From: Thereva unica
Lineage: Eukaryota > Arthropoda > Insecta > Diptera > Therevidae
Assembly: GCA_949987705.1 (NCBI GenBank)
Contig: OX465282.1
Location: 125,942,310-126,006,309, forward strand
Reading direction: 5' to 3'
DNA: 64,000 nucleotides
Below, piece after piece: positions 45,864 through 59,189 of this stretch. Position 1 is the first letter of the stretch; the number at the start of each line of letters is the position of its first letter. The notes under the pieces were generated by a model. That model ran no database searches. It was not told the DNA's origin and saw only the letters and a program-made list of their open reading frames with translations. A program made the translations under genes and the position numbers.

Positions 45864-47122
45864 CGATGCACAGTGGGACCAAATCCAAAAAAGCTGGCCA
45901 AAAGTCAAAAAGTGCATTAAATGATCTCAAATTTTACACTCGGGGGTTTTCGGGGTCGCTGATGACGAATCCGGTGTCGAAATTTCGATTTTCAAAATGG
46001 CGGACTCAATATGGTTAACATAACCTCTTAAAAAAATCAAAAAATTTGTTTTAATATAATGTTTAATACTTTTGATTAATTTTTTATAAGCAAGTTATTT
46101 TATTAGGAAGTTATTGTTTATTAGAAAAACAAAATAAGAATTTTTAAGAATGCAATTACAGAAGAAAATCATTGTGAATACAAGTAAAAGTTGTATCTTT
46201 ATCTTCTGATGTCAAACATTCAGAGCTATAGCCATTAAAAGAAAATACTGTGACTAATTTTGGTGTTCTAAGGCTTATAACTTCTTAATTATTAAATTTA
46301 CCCAAAAATATCTTGCTAATATATTGTAGATAATTTAATTATAAACAAAAAGTGCCCTTGCAAATTTTCTGTAAGATGTACTGTTACGGAGATATATAAT
46401 GGAAAAACCATTTGCGCACCTTTTCCAAGATGGCGGCCAAAATGGGGGGGGGAGTGGGTTAGAATCCCGAAAACTCAGATTTAAGCTCACACTGACCCCC
46501 CCTACACATCCCAAAAATAAAACCTTGTCCCGCATTTTTGCAATATTGAAGTACCATTTCCATGGGCTAGTGCTGGACGTATGTGACCCCTTAAAACACG
46601 GAGGGGCAATATTGGGCAGCGGATTTTTTTTGGAGGTGAAGGAATACACCTTTACCAACAACGCCCAGCAAGTTTTCCAGTGGAGCAGAGTGGAGCAATA
46701 TTACTTTTTGTCCAATATATATCGCATTCTTACAATCCTAATTCATAAAAAGCACGTGTAATAGATGCTTACTGTGTATTATATACTTGCTTAATGGGTA
46801 TAGTGCAATTTTTTTTATACTCTACATACCTTCCAAAGAAAATTCTACTTTACACGACCACGATTGCTTGGTTACTTAATTTTTTATAGCGTTTTGAAAG
46901 CGTGAACCTTTTTTCACAATATTAACGTTTAAAAATAAGCAAAAAGAGTAAAATAGTAACTACAATTTCTCAGTCCGTAGAAAAAAATCTAACCTTCCGT
47001 GACTGATTGCTCACTATTGGAAGTGTCCTCGAATCATCCCCCCAAAAAAAAAAACCGCAATCTATAAACTTTTTTTTTAGACTTTTGGCCAGCTTTTTTG
47101 GATTTGGTCCCACTGTGCGATG
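45864..47122. mobile_element. Non-autonomous Transib-like element (1,249 bp)
   Basis: Perfect 38-bp terminal repeats start CACAGTGGGACCAAATCCAA at 45869 and end as the complement at 47117. The element is flanked by a 5-bp duplication CGATG (45864-45868, 47118-47122). A CAC-start with a CACAGTG heptamer and a 5-bp GC-containing target duplication are hallmarks of Transib, the family related to RAG1. No transposase is encoded. It includes dispersed-repeat copy 2. Confidence 0.78.
46226..46567 (+). repeat. Dispersed repeat, copy 2
   Basis: Matches 30861-31205 from TGTGACTAATTTTGGTGTTC through CCAAGATGGCGGCC and the paired G and C runs to TTTTTGCAAT. It lies entirely inside the Transib-like element, so it may be that element's own sequence or an insertion. 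Confidence 0.85.
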
Positions 47123-47129
47123 GGAGAAA

Positions 47130-47587
47130 CTGCTGCACTCGATCCACTCAAATGAAACTATTTCGCAAAAATCGAGTCCACCCACCTCTCAACCAAGGTA
47201 CACAATCATTTATACAGCTATCTAACAGGTGCTTATCATGAACATCGCGTTGTTACAGAAACTGCTCCCAATTCGCTTCAAGTGCACTTCTGCCAACCGC
47301 TCTACCAATGGAGATTGAAATAAAGGAGGGAATCTTGTTGTAAAACGGTCACCGTTGTGCCCTTATCTTGTTACCCTCGATAAGCTTCGTGCTGTTATTT
47401 GGGGGGTAGTGAATTTGTGAAAATCAACAAATTTCCTGGTCCTGAAATTCAATCTGTAGTTTTTTTACGGTGCGAAAATAAATTTGTTACTTCACGATTC
47501 ACATGAACTAGATAGAATATTACTGTGCGAGATAAAAATCGAACCAAGAAAATGGGAGTATCGTCTCTGAGGGAATATGCTGTAGGT
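47130..47587. other. Unassigned stretch
   Basis: No gene recognised; the overlapping reverse frame at 47449-47712 has no motif I can name. Confidence 0.35.
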
Positions 47588-48311
47588 TTAAGGGGGCATG
47601 ACACTCTTGCGGCCGTTTTTCGTGTGGTTTTTTGATAATTTTTTTTGAGCAAACGAAGAGACGTAGAGGTATAAGGTTTTCTGCAATTGAAAGTACTCGT
47701 ATTAATGAACAAAATTATATTTTATTTAACACCCTTCACCCCCGCCCCTCCCCCCCACTGGCCCGTGAAGTTGAGGTGTTCCATTGGACAAGCTTCGCGG
47801 TTCCCAGGATTGTGGAGACAGGTTTTATCTGAAAGCAAAAACCAATACGCTATTTTAAACATGACCATTTTTGCTGGTCCTTAACGGATGTTTTTTTTTA
47901 ATTTCGTGTTTTTGATAAAATGGCGGACATTCAAAGTTTAGGTACTGATTTTGACTGAAAAGTTGTATCTTCAAGTATGTAAAAAATATAGTAAAAATGC
48001 AAAAAAAAAAAAACGTCCGTTAGGGACCACAGAATATTGTTAGCTTCAAGATTAAGAAAAAAAAAATAACATCGGTTGATTAGTTTCCGAGTAATCGTGG
48101 GAACCGACTTTGAAAATGTGGTTTCGAGAAAAACGCGTTTAAAGTTTTATAACATGTTTGCACTGGAATAAATTTTTTTTTCATCATGCCGCTTGCCATT
48201 GGCATCATTATGCCGCTTCGTACACACATTCTTGAAGCTTTTATCTAACAAAATATGAAAAAAAAAAAAAAATAGATTTTTTGAAGCCGCAAAAGTGTCA
48301 TGCCCCCTTAA
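47588..48311. mobile_element. TTAA-flanked MITE (716 bp)
   Basis: GGGGGCATGACACTCTTGCGGC at 47592 and the complement of GGGGGCATGACACTTTTGCGGC ending 48307 (one mismatch), each bordered by TTAA. TTAA duplication suggests piggyBac-type mobilisation. An internal inverted pair GGTCC(T/C)TAACGGA lies near 47876 and 48016. The 5.1-kb duplication begins inside it, so a 5'-truncated second copy exists at 53105-53446. Confidence 0.75.
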
Positions 48312-51300
48312 GCTCTGGTAGTTATGGACCGACAACCAGTATGGAGGACGTCTGTTAATAGAATTTGGGCACCGACAGGATAGAAATTTGCAACTAGTTG
48401 GTTTGTGTATTTGATCCACACGATCAACTTCCCAGTATGATGAACGTAAACGGAGTAAAATGATTTCTTAGAAAATAGTAATAGCTTTCGCACTAGTACC
48501 TAGAAATTAACTAGTACCAGAAGTGATGCCAAAGTTATCCTGAGGGCAGCTACTTCAAATAACGGTAATAGTGGTAAATTCACAAGATTTTTCCAGAGAA
48601 TTTGCTTTTGTTGAAAGTTAGCAAGAGAACATTTCCTTTGTACTTCACTCGCTGCACTAGAGCAGGTGGTTAAACTCATCCTGAGTGTGTTAAAGTGCCA
48701 TTGATAAACTGAGAAGCAGATGACTTCATTTGGAAATTCGATTGATTTCAAGTGATATTAGGAAAACCAATCAATGTTTACATTGTTAGACTTGACCGAG
48801 AAGACCAAATGTTTCGTACGTACTGGAAATCCCGGGATAAACTTTAATTTCCAGAAATTGCAGGACGTGAAAACCAATTTTCCATCTAAAAAGTCCTGAT
48901 TTAAAGTTTGAAAAATCCGTGATGTTTGTAAAGGGTAGCGTAATTTTTGCACGATTTTAAAGAGTGCTCGAATTTTGACAAGTGATGTCTTGCCAGGAAG
49001 CTGCTGGATTAGAAAAAATAATCAATTTAAGGTTGCCCCTAGCCAAACTTTTTTCATTTAAACAAAAAAAGGTCTCGACCGAATGTTATGAAATTGTTTT
49101 TCAGAGCTTCGAACGGTACCTCAGCGAAGTCGATATCGATATATACATATTTATGCTTAAAATGCTATTGGAAACTTGAAAAATGAAAATACTTTGAAAA
49201 TTACGATTTCGATTTTCCCAACGAATACAATATTTAGTTATAAACTGCAACGTTAAAATGGGTTTGGGAATGAGTGAAATGTCTGGTTGAAGTAATAATG
49301 CGAAAAGGCAGAGAACGTTTGAGTGCTCTAAACGTACCTTCGTTAGCCTTAATTACGTTCATATAATCCCAAATAAACCATATATTTCATCGAGACTTTA
49401 TTGATTTGGCAGCCAGAGAATGAATAAATGCACTCCTCCACTGTAACTATGGTGACACAGAGAGTGACGTTCCTGCTACGAAAACACAAATCCCAATCAT
49501 TATTTTGAAAGAAGTGAATGCTCTACTCAGTTGCATTTCCAATAGTATAAAGTACAACTGAAACTGATTTTCTGTTGCTACTCACATGAAATATAGTATC
49601 ACCGATAGGATATACGTTTTCTAGGATAGTATGGACTAAAGAACAGACTGACTAATATGACTAAGACAACACAATTTGATCGACATCATTCAATTCCTTG
49701 TCAGAAAAGAAATTGACATGAAATTCACTGCTGTTACAGATATCAAAATAACAATTTTTGTAACAGGGCTTCAATTGCGCAAACTGCCGCGGCGTTCGAC
49801 CTCCTGAAACAAGGAAGTCCCATTACCCAGGTACATAAACTGGGCGCACGCTGGGCTTGCAGAAGAGGCTAGAGGTGTCGTACTTGCCGTAAGTTAGTAT
49901 TTTTTGTGCCATGGTGGCCTTTTCCTAGCCTTTACTTCTGTAAATGTTTTCCCCGAGTTCAGTTAAAAACGGTACCCTTTCAGCCCCAATTGTAACTCCG
50001 TCCTCGGTCTTTGGAAGGGGGCAATATCTGGTTTTTTGATGTATTTTACTACGACTCGTTTTTTCTAAGTGCAAACCTCTACATGATCAAAAACGCTGAC
50101 TGTATAAGTAGTTGATTTATTTCATCCACACTGATGCTGCATATAATAAGACGGCTTGATCAGCAGCCAGGGGCGGCGGAGTATCATCATTGGAGGTGAG
50201 GGGCACGCGAACAGGTAACCGATAAAATGTAAAGAGTTAATCGTTCAATTGAATTATCTGATCTTTATTGAGTTTTAAATTCTTGGTTATGGGGTTATGC
50301 CCGACAAGCATTTTGACAGGGGGTGAGGCCTAGAGGCCTAGTCTGACTGCCCCGGGGATGTGGACCCGGTGTGGGATTGCTCTATAAGGCCCACACAAAG
50401 AATCTAACGCCTTGCCTGCCCCAGGTGAGTACTGTACTGATGGCAGAAGTTTTGTCCACCAAGTGCACCACACTATAGTCTCCAACAATTCCGTTTGCTG
50501 ATTAGCACTACTTCCGTTTTGTGCTCAGCTACTATTTCTTTATCTCCCATATAGCTTTGTGCTTACTACAGGGACGCCTAGGCGTACCGCCAGCACTTCA
50601 TCTTGATCGACAAAAAGGAGTCTAAACCGAGCCTTGGGGAACCTGTAAGTTGTACTGTACTCCCTAGTCTCAGTCGCAGTGTAGTATCTTACATACAAGG
50701 TATTCTGCTACAATGCGCACTAGATACTTCGGTGTATCCAGCTTTATCACCGCTTCGACGATCTTGCTCCATCTCGAGGTGTTGAAAGCATTTTTCATAT
50801 CAAGGAATGCAGAAATCTTATTCACATCTATTGTTGACCTTGCTAAGCTAGTCACCATATTGGCAGTAATAGATCTAGCTTTTCTGAAACCGAATTGCCT
50901 TTACGACAAGCTGCCTTCTCTCTCGGCGTTTGGGAGTAATCTCTTATATATTATATGTCCATGCTGTTTAGAATAAATATCAGCATGTAGGCCGCCAGGT
51001 CTCCTGGAAGCGTACCATGGCTTCGAGATGAGCACAAGCTTTTGACACTTCCATTGCTCAGGGAGCACTTCCTCCCCCAGGCACGCTGTGAATACTTGGG
51101 TGAGCCCACCTGGTGCCCCACTTTTTGTCAGCTGCTACAGTCTGAACGGTATACCGTCCAGCCCAGTAGCTTTTCTAACAGCAGTCCTTTACGCGGCTTC
51201 CACAATTTCTGCCTCCCTTGGTCTGGGGTGTCTGCGTCACCCACCTTTACTGCAAACAGGCTGTCAATATTCCCGTTCTGTCGGAACAGAGCTCGCACTA

Positions 51301-53104
51301 TGTCTTGCAGCATTACAGGGCTGAAAAGGGTTGGGGAACGCTTACCATTAATCGACGACATTACTACCCTGTAAGCACCCTCCTGCTCCACAAACAATTT
51401 CTACCCTCTTCCTTGCTTACGCTCTTAAACTGCCTTGTTTTACTCTTTCGGATAGCAAGGCCTTTTTGTCTCTAGCCTGCGCCAACCACCGTTTTTTGCA
51501 TGACGTTCAAGTTCAGACCGGTACGAGTCGTAAAGGCATTACTTCAGCCTGGCGTCTTGAGCATGAACCCCTCAAAGGTGCTCACCAGAGTCGGAACAAA
51601 CTAGCCATGTAGCTAGCTAACTTCTTTGGCTTTCTCTGTTTCTTTGGGCTTCGTAAGGTTTAACTTCCTGGTGCATATCCTTTAGCGGTACTTCCTACAT
51701 TCCCAACATATCCTCCAACCTAACCACGCAGTCTATTGCTCCGCAATTCTCGGCCATTTTAGGAAAACATGTTTCGCGTTCTCTGTGGAGTGATGGTCGT
51801 TGTGCGTAAATACCTTACTCACTCAAGCAAGTTGACTAAAGATCATCTAGATGAAACAAGGTTATGTTGACTTTAGATCGTCCATCGACCGATATACCGC
51901 CTATCCTTGCTCGCGCGAAACCATCTTCTAGGTTCCTCATGTCCTCATCGATGGCTCCATTATCCACTCAGCAATTTAAACAATGCTAGGCTCAAAGGTG
52001 TGAGCGGATCATGACGAAGGTGGTGTTTTAGGCCTGCTTGGAGACCTACCGAGCCAATAAGAAGAAGCTTTTCTTTCGCTAGAATGCTTCCAACCTTCTG
52101 ATGCACTTATGCGAACTAATGTAGCCAGTGGATTGAGTAGCGAGTTTCATCGAAGCCACATTTCTCACAAATGAAGCAGAAAAGGAAGATCGTTGATCCA
52201 TGTGCCGCATTGTTCCGGCTCTGGTGAGCACCCTTTTGAAGAACCCTTTTAAGGCATGTGCGTAGACCCAATCTTCACAGAAAAGCGTTGGGGTTTTTAG
52301 TTATTACGAATCTGACAGACGGTAGTGCGAGTACGGACCCGGCAAGAACCCTCTTCACCAAACTAATGGGTATCCCCCCCCCCATAGCCGTTTCCCGACC
52401 AAAGAATACAATTTAAATGCCCTAGGAAGCCAGGGCATCCGCTTTTTCATTGCCTTCGAAGCCCCAATGATTCAGGTTAATGATTTGAAATCAACATAGT
52501 TTGTTTGACTAAAAACAATTCAGCAAACGAACTACTATATTTCGTCGTGGGTCATTCAATATTTACATGAAAGCTTTATTAAATACATACAAAACTTCGC
52601 AAATCGTTCAAATTGATTTTTCACAATGCTCCTCTTATTTATACCCTCTCGCCCCCTACACTTGAATATTAATAAAACGACGGCTGCACTTGGAAATAAA
52701 TGCTCTTCCAGTTGTCTGTAATAATACATTAAGAGAAGTCCTTACCACGCATGGTCCAACACTACATCCCCGATATATGTAGGTCATGATAAGACAAAAT
52801 GAAATGCTCTAAAAGCAGTTGGCAGCTGGCATTAAAATGAGCAGCGAAATGCACGATGCCAGCAGAGGTAAGCCTTAACAGTAGCCATCCCGAAAGTGTA
52901 ACAAAATCCGGCAACGAACCTCATTTTGCATCAAGGATAATGCACTCATATTTGTTTACACAAATGCACATTTAATGCATACCTCCCCTGCAGAAGGGGG
53001 GTTTTTAAGAGCATCAGGAATAAGCAAGCAAACAATCTTAAATTACGAGAAAATTCAATAAAAATTAAAGAATCCTTAATTTGTGGGAAATACATAAAAG
53101 GATG
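47970..53104. repeat. 5,135-bp tandem duplication, unit 1
   Basis: Starts TTCAAGTATGTAAAAAATAT in the TTAA MITE and runs to the start of unit 2. Every predicted peptide on both strands recurs at exactly +5,135 bases with identical residues, and homopolymer runs such as the 13-A run match. Contents: 3' part of the MITE, unassigned DNA (48.3-50.5 kb), an R1-like RT remnant (50.56-51.48 kb) and unassigned DNA to the end. Confidence 0.95.
50560..51480 (-). pseudogene. R1-like LINE RT remnant (duplication unit 1)
   Basis: Reverse-strand blocks in RT order: APGGLTQVFTACLGEEVLP-like and EQWKCQKLVLISKPW (about 51110-51010), RLLPNAERESLS (about 50920), MVTSLARSTIDVNKISAFLD with MKNAFNTSRW and YLVRIVAEYL (50858-50670), and VPQGSV followed by a stop and TP (about 50645-50620), the GVPQGSVLGP motif. 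Frameshifts and stops throughout. Confidence 0.72.
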
Positions 53105-56100
53105 TTCAAGTATGTAAAAAATATAGTAAAAATGCAAAAAAAAAAAAACGTCCGTTAGGGACCACAGAATATTGTTAGCTTCAAGATTAAGAAAAAAAAA
53201 ATAACATCGGTTGATTAGTTTCCGAGTAATCGTGGGAACCGACTTTGAAAATGTGGTTTCGAGAAAAACGCGTTTAAAGTTTTATAACATGTTTGCACTG
53301 GAATAAATTTTTTTTTCATCATGCCGCTTGCCATTGGCATCATTATGCCGCTTCGTACACACATTCTTGAAGCTTTTATCTAACAAAATATGAAAAAAAA
53401 AAAAAAATAGATTTTTTGAAGCCGCAAAAGTGTCATGCCCCCTTAAGCTCTGGTAGTTATGGACCGACAACCAGTATGGAGGACGTCTGTTAATAGAATT
53501 TGGGCACCGACAGGATAGAAATTTGCAACTAGTTGGTTTGTGTATTTGATCCACACGATCAACTTCCCAGTATGATGAACGTAAACGGAGTAAAATGATT
53601 TCTTAGAAAATAGTAATAGCTTTCGCACTAGTACCTAGAAATTAACTAGTACCAGAAGTGATGCCAAAGTTATCCTGAGGGCAGCTACTTCAAATAACGG
53701 TAATAGTGGTAAATTCACAAGATTTTTCCAGAGAATTTGCTTTTGTTGAAAGTTAGCAAGAGAACATTTCCTTTGTACTTCACTCGCTGCACTAGAGCAG
53801 GTGGTTAAACTCATCCTGAGTGTGTTAAAGTGCCATTGATAAACTGAGAAGCAGATGACTTCATTTGGAAATTCGATTGATTTCAAGTGATATTAGGAAA
53901 ACCAATCAATGTTTACATTGTTAGACTTGACCGAGAAGACCAAATGTTTCGTACGTACTGGAAATCCCGGGATAAACTTTAATTTCCAGAAATTGCAGGA
54001 CGTGAAAACCAATTTTCCATCTAAAAAGTCCTGATTTAAAGTTTGAAAAATCCGTGATGTTTGTAAAGGGTAGCGTAATTTTTGCACGATTTTAAAGAGT
54101 GCTCGAATTTTGACAAGTGATGTCTTGCCAGGAAGCTGCTGGATTAGAAAAAATAATCAATTTAAGGTTGCCCCTAGCCAAACTTTTTTCATTTAAACAA
54201 AAAAAGGTCTCGACCGAATGTTATGAAATTGTTTTTCAGAGCTTCGAACGGTACCTCAGCGAAGTCGATATCGATATATACATATTTATGCTTAAAATGC
54301 TATTGGAAACTTGAAAAATGAAAATACTTTGAAAATTACGATTTCGATTTTCCCAACGAATACAATATTTAGTTATAAACTGCAACGTTAAAATGGGTTT
54401 GGGAATGAGTGAAATGTCTGGTTGAAGTAATAATGCGAAAAGGCAGAGAACGTTTGAGTGCTCTAAACGTACCTTCGTTAGCCTTAATTACGTTCATATA
54501 ATCCCAAATAAACCATATATTTCATCGAGACTTTATTGATTTGGCAGCCAGAGAATGAATAAATGCACTCCTCCACTGTAACTATGGTGACACAGAGAGT
54601 GACGTTCCTGCTACGAAAACACAAATCCCAATCATTATTTTGAAAGAAGTGAATGCTCTACTCAGTTGCATTTCCAATAGTATAAAGTACAACTGAAACT
54701 GATTTTCTGTTGCTACTCACATGAAATATAGTATCACCGATAGGATATACGTTTTCTAGGATAGTATGGACTAAAGAACAGACTGACTAATATGACTAAG
54801 ACAACACAATTTGATCGACATCATTCAATTCCTTGTCAGAAAAGAAATTGACATGAAATTCACTGCTGTTACAGATATCAAAATAACAATTTTTGTAACA
54901 GGGCTTCAATTGCGCAAACTGCCGCGGCGTTCGACCTCCTGAAACAAGGAAGTCCCATTACCCAGGTACATAAACTGGGCGCACGCTGGGCTTGCAGAAG
55001 AGGCTAGAGGTGTCGTACTTGCCGTAAGTTAGTATTTTTTGTGCCATGGTGGCCTTTTCCTAGCCTTTACTTCTGTAAATGTTTTCCCCGAGTTCAGTTA
55101 AAAACGGTACCCTTTCAGCCCCAATTGTAACTCCGTCCTCGGTCTTTGGAAGGGGGCAATATCTGGTTTTTTGATGTATTTTACTACGACTCGTTTTTTC
55201 TAAGTGCAAACCTCTACATGATCAAAAACGCTGACTGTATAAGTAGTTGATTTATTTCATCCACACTGATGCTGCATATAATAAGACGGCTTGATCAGCA
55301 GCCAGGGGCGGCGGAGTATCATCATTGGAGGTGAGGGGCACGCGAACAGGTAACCGATAAAATGTAAAGAGTTAATCGTTCAATTGAATTATCTGATCTT
55401 TATTGAGTTTTAAATTCTTGGTTATGGGGTTATGCCCGACAAGCATTTTGACAGGGGGTGAGGCCTAGAGGCCTAGTCTGACTGCCCCGGGGATGTGGAC
55501 CCGGTGTGGGATTGCTCTATAAGGCCCACACAAAGAATCTAACGCCTTGCCTGCCCCAGGTGAGTACTGTACTGATGGCAGAAGTTTTGTCCACCAAGTG
55601 CACCACACTATAGTCTCCAACAATTCCGTTTGCTGATTAGCACTACTTCCGTTTTGTGCTCAGCTACTATTTCTTTATCTCCCATATAGCTTTGTGCTTA
55701 CTACAGGGACGCCTAGGCGTACCGCCAGCACTTCATCTTGATCGACAAAAAGGAGTCTAAACCGAGCCTTGGGGAACCTGTAAGTTGTACTGTACTCCCT
55801 AGTCTCAGTCGCAGTGTAGTATCTTACATACAAGGTATTCTGCTACAATGCGCACTAGATACTTCGGTGTATCCAGCTTTATCACCGCTTCGACGATCTT
55901 GCTCCATCTCGAGGTGTTGAAAGCATTTTTCATATCAAGGAATGCAGAAATCTTATTCACATCTATTGTTGACCTTGCTAAGCTAGTCACCATATTGGCA
56001 GTAATAGATCTAGCTTTTCTGAAACCGAATTGCCTTTACGACAAGCTGCCTTCTCTCTCGGCGTTTGGGAGTAATCTCTTATATATTATATGTCCATGCT

Positions 56101-58239
56101 GTTTAGAATAAATATCAGCATGTAGGCCGCCAGGTCTCCTGGAAGCGTACCATGGCTTCGAGATGAGCACAAGCTTTTGACACTTCCATTGCTCAGGGAG
56201 CACTTCCTCCCCCAGGCACGCTGTGAATACTTGGGTGAGCCCACCTGGTGCCCCACTTTTTGTCAGCTGCTACAGTCTGAACGGTATACCGTCCAGCCCA
56301 GTAGCTTTTCTAACAGCAGTCCTTTACGCGGCTTCCACAATTTCTGCCTCCCTTGGTCTGGGGTGTCTGCGTCACCCACCTTTACTGCAAACAGGCTGTC
56401 AATATTCCCGTTCTGTCGGAACAGAGCTCGCACTATGTCTTGCAGCATTACAGGGCTGAAAAGGGTTGGGGAACGCTTACCATTAATCGACGACATTACT
56501 ACCCTGTAAGCACCCTCCTGCTCCACAAACAATTTCTACCCTCTTCCTTGCTTACGCTCTTAAACTGCCTTGTTTTACTCTTTCGGATAGCAAGGCCTTT
56601 TTGTCTCTAGCCTGCGCCAACCACCGTTTTTTGCATGACGTTCAAGTTCAGACCGGTACGAGTCGTAAAGGCATTACTTCAGCCTGGCGTCTTGAGCATG
56701 AACCCCTCAAAGGTGCTCACCAGAGTCGGAACAAACTAGCCATGTAGCTAGCTAACTTCTTTGGCTTTCTCTGTTTCTTTGGGCTTCGTAAGGTTTAACT
56801 TCCTGGTGCATATCCTTTAGCGGTACTTCCTACATTCCCAACATATCCTCCAACCTAACCACGCAGTCTATTGCTCCGCAATTCTCGGCCATTTTAGGAA
56901 AACATGTTTCGCGTTCTCTGTGGAGTGATGGTCGTTGTGCGTAAATACCTTACTCACTCAAGCAAGTTGACTAAAGATCATCTAGATGAAACAAGGTTAT
57001 GTTGACTTTAGATCGTCCATCGACCGATATACCGCCTATCCTTGCTCGCGCGAAACCATCTTCTAGGTTCCTCATGTCCTCATCGATGGCTCCATTATCC
57101 ACTCAGCAATTTAAACAATGCTAGGCTCAAAGGTGTGAGCGGATCATGACGAAGGTGGTGTTTTAGGCCTGCTTGGAGACCTACCGAGCCAATAAGAAGA
57201 AGCTTTTCTTTCGCTAGAATGCTTCCAACCTTCTGATGCACTTATGCGAACTAATGTAGCCAGTGGATTGAGTAGCGAGTTTCATCGAAGCCACATTTCT
57301 CACAAATGAAGCAGAAAAGGAAGATCGTTGATCCATGTGCCGCATTGTTCCGGCTCTGGTGAGCACCCTTTTGAAGAACCCTTTTAAGGCATGTGCGTAG
57401 ACCCAATCTTCACAGAAAAGCGTTGGGGTTTTTAGTTATTACGAATCTGACAGACGGTAGTGCGAGTACGGACCCGGCAAGAACCCTCTTCACCAAACTA
57501 ATGGGTATCCCCCCCCCCATAGCCGTTTCCCGACCAAAGAATACAATTTAAATGCCCTAGGAAGCCAGGGCATCCGCTTTTTCATTGCCTTCGAAGCCCC
57601 AATGATTCAGGTTAATGATTTGAAATCAACATAGTTTGTTTGACTAAAAACAATTCAGCAAACGAACTACTATATTTCGTCGTGGGTCATTCAATATTTA
57701 CATGAAAGCTTTATTAAATACATACAAAACTTCGCAAATCGTTCAAATTGATTTTTCACAATGCTCCTCTTATTTATACCCTCTCGCCCCCTACACTTGA
57801 ATATTAATAAAACGACGGCTGCACTTGGAAATAAATGCTCTTCCAGTTGTCTGTAATAATACATTAAGAGAAGTCCTTACCACGCATGGTCCAACACTAC
57901 ATCCCCGATATATGTAGGTCATGATAAGACAAAATGAAATGCTCTAAAAGCAGTTGGCAGCTGGCATTAAAATGAGCAGCGAAATGCACGATGCCAGCAG
58001 AGGTAAGCCTTAACAGTAGCCATCCCGAAAGTGTAACAAAATCCGGCAACGAACCTCATTTTGCATCAAGGATAATGCACTCATATTTGTTTACACAAAT
58101 GCACATTTAATGCATACCTCCCCTGCAGAAGGGGGGTTTTTAAGAGCATCAGGAATAAGCAAGCAAACAATCTTAAATTACGAGAAAATTCAATAAAAAT
58201 TAAAGAATCCTTAATTTGTGGGAAATACATAAAAGGATG
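53105..58239. repeat. 5,135-bp tandem duplication, unit 2
   Basis: Same content and orientation as unit 1. The join at 53104/53105 shares only TT with the outer breakpoints (47970, 58240), so there is no long homology at the ends. After 58241 the sequence becomes unique. Confidence 0.95.
55695..56615 (-). pseudogene. R1-like LINE RT remnant (duplication unit 2)
   Basis: Exact shifted copy of the remnant at 50560-51480, with the same broken VPQGSV motif and the same frameshifts, showing that it duplicated after decaying. Confidence 0.72.
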
Positions 58240-58244
58240 TTTGT

Positions 58245-59180
58245 AAAAAAAAAGTAATTCCCCTGGGCCTTTTCAGGGAAATTGAAAGGAATCCTTGTCT
58301 CAATGCTAAGGATCTCATGCTGAGGCGTGTATAATTGGATTTTTTCGAAGCCGCAAACAATTTCTTTTGTCCTGGTTTTATCATAATTACAACTGGTCCT
58401 CTCTGTTATCCTTGCAGGCGAGCCACGATGAGAGTTCAGTAATTAAGTTCGGTAGATCGTGAATGCCGGGGAGATGGGCACGGGGAACGGGTTGCGAGAG
58501 GCGAAGGTGTATGGCTCAGTTATTCCAGGTCGTCCCTATTATGCTCATGCACTGATTTTACCTTTTGTGTTGTCGTCAAGTCTCTTTCAGCGGCGAAGAA
58601 TGGAAGCACCGTGCTGCTGTAAGTTGGCGAAAAGGTCGCCTTTATTTGATTGAAGTTTGTTTTTTTACAATGGGTTTTTTTCGTGTCTTTTTTTTTAACT
58701 TTTAATTTAACCACCTTTGGAGCATTGATTTTAATTCAAGAAAGGGAACTTAACAAAGCTTATTGAAATCTGTGCGTACCTTGATAGTTGAATGGGGAAT
58801 AATACAAGAGAGCCGTGGAGGAAATCATAGCTGCTTAATTAGAAAATTTTAATTGGAAAATTAAGACAATGGAATTATTTTAAAAAATAAATTATTACAT
58901 AGAGAAGGGGTCTATCTTTCTTTAACAGGTGTGAAAACCAAAGGGCACCATACATATGTATAGTAAGAGAAGTAAATTGGTTTTCGATGAATTATTTTAG
59001 CAATTTTTGAAATGCATTTTTGATTATATTTGAGCATTAATAGTCCAATGGATAGCGGTGAAAATAGTGTATTACCCCTGAATTCTTTCGGACAGCACCG
59101 ATTTTTGTGAAGTTTGGTAATTTAGCTTATCTTACCCCCCTCTTCTTTTAGGGGGTAAAAACTACCCCTTTTGACAAAAA
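58245..59180. other. Unassigned stretch
   Basis: No gene or repeat recognised; frames at 58459-58653 and 58520-58714 overlap on opposite strands and lack motifs. Confidence 0.4.
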
Positions 59181-59189
59181 ATTTAAAAA

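Noticed and set aside
51042..51475. Overlapping forward ORFs of 78-110 codons in the duplicated unit
   Set aside because: Antisense to the R1-like RT remnant; repeated only because the segment is duplicated.
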